Below are positions 4,325-6,671 of a stretch of 6,671 nt of DNA, piece by piece (the stretch's first letter is position 1; the number at the start of each line of letters is the position of its first letter). The position numbers were made by a program, and so were the translations under genes. This stretch comes from Candidatus Calidifonticultor daggyaiensis (lineage in GTDB: Bacteria > Actinomycetota > Humimicrobiia > Humimicrobiales > Humimicrobiaceae), in contig JACVJA010000082.1 of NCBI GenBank assembly GCA_015661035.1, forward strand, positions 1-6,671, written 5' to 3'. The notes under the pieces were generated by a model that saw nothing but the letters and a program-made list of their open reading frames with translations, made no database searches and was not told where the DNA came from.

Positions 4325-5473
4325 CTAATCAAAATCAACCCAAACTGATCCTTTTTCCATACTTTCAACACATTTAGAAATAAATTTTACACCATCTATA
4401 CCAGCATCAATATTTGGATAATCAAAATCTTCCTCATTTATTATTCCCCCAGATAGTTTAATCTTTAAGGCATCAACAAACGCAGAATAAATATTTGCAA
4501 ATGCTTCAAAAAAACCTTCTGGATGTCCACCAGGAAGTCTATTAAATTTAGCTGCAGTTTCTGAAATATATCCATTGCCCCTTGACAAAATGCATGTTGG
4601 CTGACCTTTTTTTGTAAATTTTAAATAATTACAATTTTCTTGTATAAATTCAACAGCGCCTTCAGTACCAAAAATACGCACTTTTAAAGCGTTATCGTAA
4701 CCTATTGCAACCTGTGAACACCAATATGTTCCACTTGCACCATTATTATATTTTAGAATTATCTCAGCATTATTATCCAAAGTTCTGCCTTCGCCAAAAA
4801 TATCCATGTTAGCAATTAATTTTTTAATCTTAAGTCCAGTAATATAGCTAACCATATTTTCAATATGACTTCCTATATCACCTACACAGTTAGATTTTCC
4901 TGACTGTTTCGGGTCTGTTCTCCATAATGCTTGTTTTTGGCCTTTTTTTTCTATAGTGTCAACAAGCCAAGATTGTGGATATTCTGCAGTAATAACTCTT
5001 ATTTGCCCTATGTCGCCTCTTTGTACAATTGCTCTTGCTTCTTTAGCCATAACATGACCAGTATAAGTGTATGTTACAACAAATAAACAATTATTCTTTT
5101 TAGCTAAATCTTTTAACTCAAGAGCTTCACTTATCTCAATTGTTAGCGGTTTGTCACACGATACGCTTATGCCATTTTTTAAGAATTCTTTTGCTACTGA
5201 ATAATGCAAATTATTTGGAGTAACTATTACTACAAAATCAATACCATCTCTTCTATTAGCTTCTTTTTCTGCCATTTCTTGGTAAGAACTATAAACCCTT
5301 GAAGGATCTAGTCCAAATAGCTGTCCAGTTTTTTCACAATTATCTTTATCTCTTGAAAAAACACCAGCAACCAGTTCTGCCTTTCCATCAAGAGCTATTG
5401 CTCTTCTATGAACATCACCAATAAACGAACCTATACCACCACCAACCATTCCATATTTTAATTTTTGTTGCAT
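4325..5473 (-). CDS. Gfo/Idh/MocA-family sugar dehydrogenase
   Basis: This 382-aa protein is predicted to oxidise or reduce a hydroxyl of a sugar, cyclitol or glycoside with NAD(P), in the cytoplasm. Residues 1-130 are a Rossmann domain: the glycine motif VGGGIGSFIG (10-19), VVIVTPNNLH (81-90) and CDKPL (106-110), whose Lys108 is the family's catalytic lysine. The C-terminal alpha/beta domain carries GDIGSH (198-203), where Asp199 and His203 match the family's usual catalytic pair. The end of the second beta strand reads VFSRD, without the Asp/Glu typical of strict NAD enzymes at that spot, so NADP use is possible. GGGGGT lies 6 nt before the ATG. The IolE-like gene ends 49 bp upstream, and the two families are often paired in catabolic clusters for inositols, keto sugars or glycosides. 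No symbol is given because the substrate is unknown. Confidence 0.9.
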   Translation of the reverse strand: MQQKLKYGMVGGGIGSFIGDVHRRAIALDGKAELVAGVFSRDKDNCEKTGQLFGLDPSRVYSSYQEMAEKEANRRDGIDFVVIVTPNNLHYSVAKEFLKNGISVSCDKPLTIEISEALELKDLAKKNNCLFVVTYTYTGHVMAKEARAIVQRGDIGQIRVITAEYPQSWLVDTIEKKGQKQALWRTDPKQSGKSNCVGDIGSHIENMVSYITGLKIKKLIANMDIFGEGRTLDNNAEIILKYNNGASGTYWCSQVAIGYDNALKVRIFGTEGAVEFIQENCNYLKFTKKGQPTCILSRGNGYISETAAKFNRLPGGHPEGFFEAFANIYSAFVDALKIKLSGGIINEEDFDYPNIDAGIDGVKFISKCVESMEKGSVWVDFD

Positions 5474-5479
5474 TTTATA

Positions 5480-5484
5480 CCCCC
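5480..5484 (-). promoter_or_regulatory. Ribosome binding site of the dehydrogenase gene
   Basis: The minus strand reads GGGGG followed by TATAAA and the ATG at 5473-5471, a 6-nt spacer. The site directly follows the T-run of the hairpin at 5489-5524, so folding there could affect its accessibility. The upstream gene pair uses a very similar AGAAGGGGG site. Confidence 0.6.
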
Positions 5485-5488
5485 AAAA

Positions 5489-5524
5489 AAATATTTAAAA
5501 AAATTTAAGATTGTTTAAATATTT
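5489..5524 (-). repeat. 11-bp AT hairpin with T-run between the two enzyme genes
   Basis: The arms AAATATTTAAA (5489-5499) and TTTAAATATTT (5514-5524) are perfect inverted copies around a 14-nt spacer. On the minus strand the second arm runs into T residues (5485-5491) and then the GGGGG ribosome binding site. The layout imitates an intrinsic terminator, but the stem has no G-C pair and should be weak. It overlaps the stop codon of the upstream gene. A partial attenuator or mRNA-processing site is possible; chance in AT-rich DNA is a real alternative. Confidence 0.35.
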
Positions 5525-6575
5525 ACTCAGTAATACCAAGAATTCTTTTATTTGCTGCTTCATCTGCACCTGAATCCAAGAAGTTATCAAAAGCATATTC
5601 TGCAACATCGATCATATGATTCTTAATAAATTCAACAGCAATTTTTGCGGCTTGGTCTGGACTTCTTACAGGGTCTTCCCACTCAAGTACTGCCCAATTA
5701 TCAAAACCAGCCTCAGTAAGTAGAGTAAATACTCTTTTAAAATCAACTTGACCATCTCCTACTGTTCTAAACCTGCCAGCTCTTTTTGGCCAAGGCTGCA
5801 TACCAGAGTAAACGCCTTGTTTTGCAGTTGAGACAAACTCTCCATCTTTAACATGAAAACCTTTAATCCTATCAGCATAAACTTTAATAAATTCATAAAG
5901 ATCTAACTGCATTAATACAAAATGACTTGGATCATAATTAATACAAGCAGCAGGATGATTATCAACATATTCTAAAAACATATCATAAGTAGCACCATCA
6001 AATAAGTCACAGCCTGGATGAAGTTCATAATTTATAGTTAGACCTTTTTCCCATGCTTCATCTAATACTGGCCTCCACCTTTTTGCAAGTTCTTTGTATG
6101 CTGTTTCGATTATTCCTGCTGGTCTTTGAGGCCAAGGGTAAACTAAATTCCATGCTAATCCACCAGATAAAACTGGTATGCCACGGGTTCCTAAATTTAC
6201 TGATGCTTTTATAATCTTTTTTAACTCAGTTTGTGCCCATTCAACAAGTGCATAGCCTTTTAATCCTTTTGGATGGAAGTTTTCAAAAAGGATCTCCATA
6301 GCTGGATGTATTGCTATCATTTGACCTTGCAGTCCATATAAATCTGTCAGTTCTAAGCCTTTTTCTTTAAGTTTCCCCAAATATTCTTCACAATATGTTT
6401 TTGATTCTGCTGCTTTATTAAGGTCAACCATATTAGGATCCCAAGAAGGTACCTGTAATCCTTTAAAACCTAAATCTGCAGCCCAGGTAGAAAAATTATC
6501 AATGTTATTTCTTGGAGGCTCTGGAGTTGTAAATTGTGCAAGAAAAATTCCAGGGCCTTTCATTTTCATAGCCAT
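5523..6575 (-). CDS. IolE-like sugar isomerase/epimerase-type TIM barrel
   Basis: This 350-aa protein belongs to the xylose isomerase-like TIM-barrel (AP endonuclease 2) superfamily, in the group annotated as sugar phosphate isomerase/epimerase. Members are cytoplasmic, divalent-metal enzymes that isomerise, epimerise, dehydrate or eliminate from sugars and cyclitols. The four expected metal ligands can be placed by analogy with D-tagatose 3-epimerase: Glu184 in YELHPG, Asp215 in NYDPSH, His241 in FHVKDGEF and Glu298 in LEWED. Other landmarks are LQGQMIAIHP (82-91), YPWPQRP (146-152) and RAGRFRTVGDGQVDF (265-279). The first ATG has AGAAGGGGG 6 nt upstream; Met3 and Met5 would lie too far from it. 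The gene begins 3 bp after the preceding stop, so translational coupling is likely. The next gene is a Gfo/Idh/MocA dehydrogenase, a common partner. C-glycoside-deglycosidase subunits and IolE are alternatives within the same superfamily. Confidence 0.88.
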   Translation of the reverse strand: MAMKMKGPGIFLAQFTTPEPPRNNIDNFSTWAADLGFKGLQVPSWDPNMVDLNKAAESKTYCEEYLGKLKEKGLELTDLYGLQGQMIAIHPAMEILFENFHPKGLKGYALVEWAQTELKKIIKASVNLGTRGIPVLSGGLAWNLVYPWPQRPAGIIETAYKELAKRWRPVLDEAWEKGLTINYELHPGCDLFDGATYDMFLEYVDNHPAACINYDPSHFVLMQLDLYEFIKVYADRIKGFHVKDGEFVSTAKQGVYSGMQPWPKRAGRFRTVGDGQVDFKRVFTLLTEAGFDNWAVLEWEDPVRSPDQAAKIAVEFIKNHMIDVAEYAFDNFLDSGADEAANKRILGITE

Positions 6576-6578
6576 TTT

Positions 6579-6671
6579 TTACCCCCTTCTCATTACATCT
6601 CTTCTCAAATTATTTTCAATATCAAAGTCATCATATTTATCTGGCCTTATAATACCATTAGAATATTTAAA
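6579..6671 (-). CDS. C-terminus of an unidentified upstream protein (partial)
   Basis: An open frame enters from the right edge and runs 30 codons to a TAA at 6581-6579, 3 bp before the ATG of the IolE-like gene. The peptide is hydrophilic and charged, including RPDKYDDFDIENNLRRDVMR, and shows no membrane segment or motif I recognise. The tight junction, with the downstream ribosome binding site (AGAAGGGGG) embedded in the last codons, indicates an operon gene and possible translational coupling. It could be the tail of a transporter subunit or another catabolic enzyme; nothing here decides. Confidence 0.6.
   Translation of the reverse strand, partial: FKYSNGIIRPDKYDDFDIENNLRRDVMRRG
6582..6590 (-). 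promoter_or_regulatory. Ribosome binding site of the IolE-like gene
   Basis: The minus strand reads AGAAGGGGG, then TAAAAA, then the ATG at 6575-6573, a 6-nt spacer. It lies inside the last codons of the upstream partial gene, so ribosomes finishing that gene terminate beside it. It favours the first of three closely spaced in-frame ATGs. Confidence 0.65.

Noticed and set aside
1..6671. Mobile elements, CRISPR arrays, tRNA or rRNA genes
   Set aside because: I saw no transposase or integrase-like protein, no regularly spaced repeats beyond the two-copy tandem repeat, and no cloverleaf-like or rRNA-like sequence.

Overview
The window is a very AT-rich (roughly 70% A+T by eye) stretch of bacterial DNA in which every convincing gene lies on the minus strand, so transcription runs from the right edge to the left edge. 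Gene starts carry purine-rich Shine-Dalgarno sequences (AAGGAG, or runs such as GGGGGT), genes are tightly spaced, and the transport protein is a lipoprotein with a Thr/Glu/Ala-repeat linker behind the lipidated cysteine. This fits a low-GC, probably anaerobic, sugar-using bacterium. Such linkers suggest Atribacterota- or Clostridia-like lineages to me, but no marker gene here settles the taxonomy.

Layout in transcription order (right to left): the C-terminal 30 codons of an unidentified protein (6579-6671); a 350-aa IolE-like sugar isomerase/epimerase-type TIM barrel (5523-6575), almost touching it; a 382-aa Gfo/Idh/MocA-family NAD(P)-dependent sugar dehydrogenase (4325-5473); a SorC-family sugar-responsive regulator (3206-4135); a 374-bp intergenic control region (2832-3205); a 436-aa sugar-binding lipoprotein of a ribose-type ABC importer (1521-2831); a 313-bp intergenic region with a strong stem-loop, a palindrome and a tandem repeat (1208-1520); a 342-aa class I xylose isomerase-like protein (179-1207); and a 178-bp trailing region that ends in what looks like the ribosome binding site of a further gene starting at the left edge.

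Together these genes look like an uptake and catabolism locus for a sugar, cyclitol or glycoside. The lipoprotein captures the substrate, but the transporter ATPase and permease are not in the window. The Gfo/Idh/MocA dehydrogenase probably oxidises a ring hydroxyl to a keto sugar, and one or both metal-dependent TIM barrels isomerise, epimerise or eliminate from the product. The SorC protein probably senses a phosphorylated sugar and controls the locus. The substrate cannot be read from the sequence. The xylose isomerase-like protein keeps nearly all XylA catalytic residues but has His where XylA has a metal-1 Asp, so xylose should not be assumed.

The less explained material is in the intergenic DNA: an inverted pair of near-identical 15-bp motifs flanking a candidate promoter of the lipoprotein gene, a 17-bp stem-loop and a 17-bp palindrome upstream of the isomerase gene, and a short motif shared by the leaders of the regulator and lipoprotein genes. 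No insertion sequence, CRISPR array, tRNA or rRNA was recognised.
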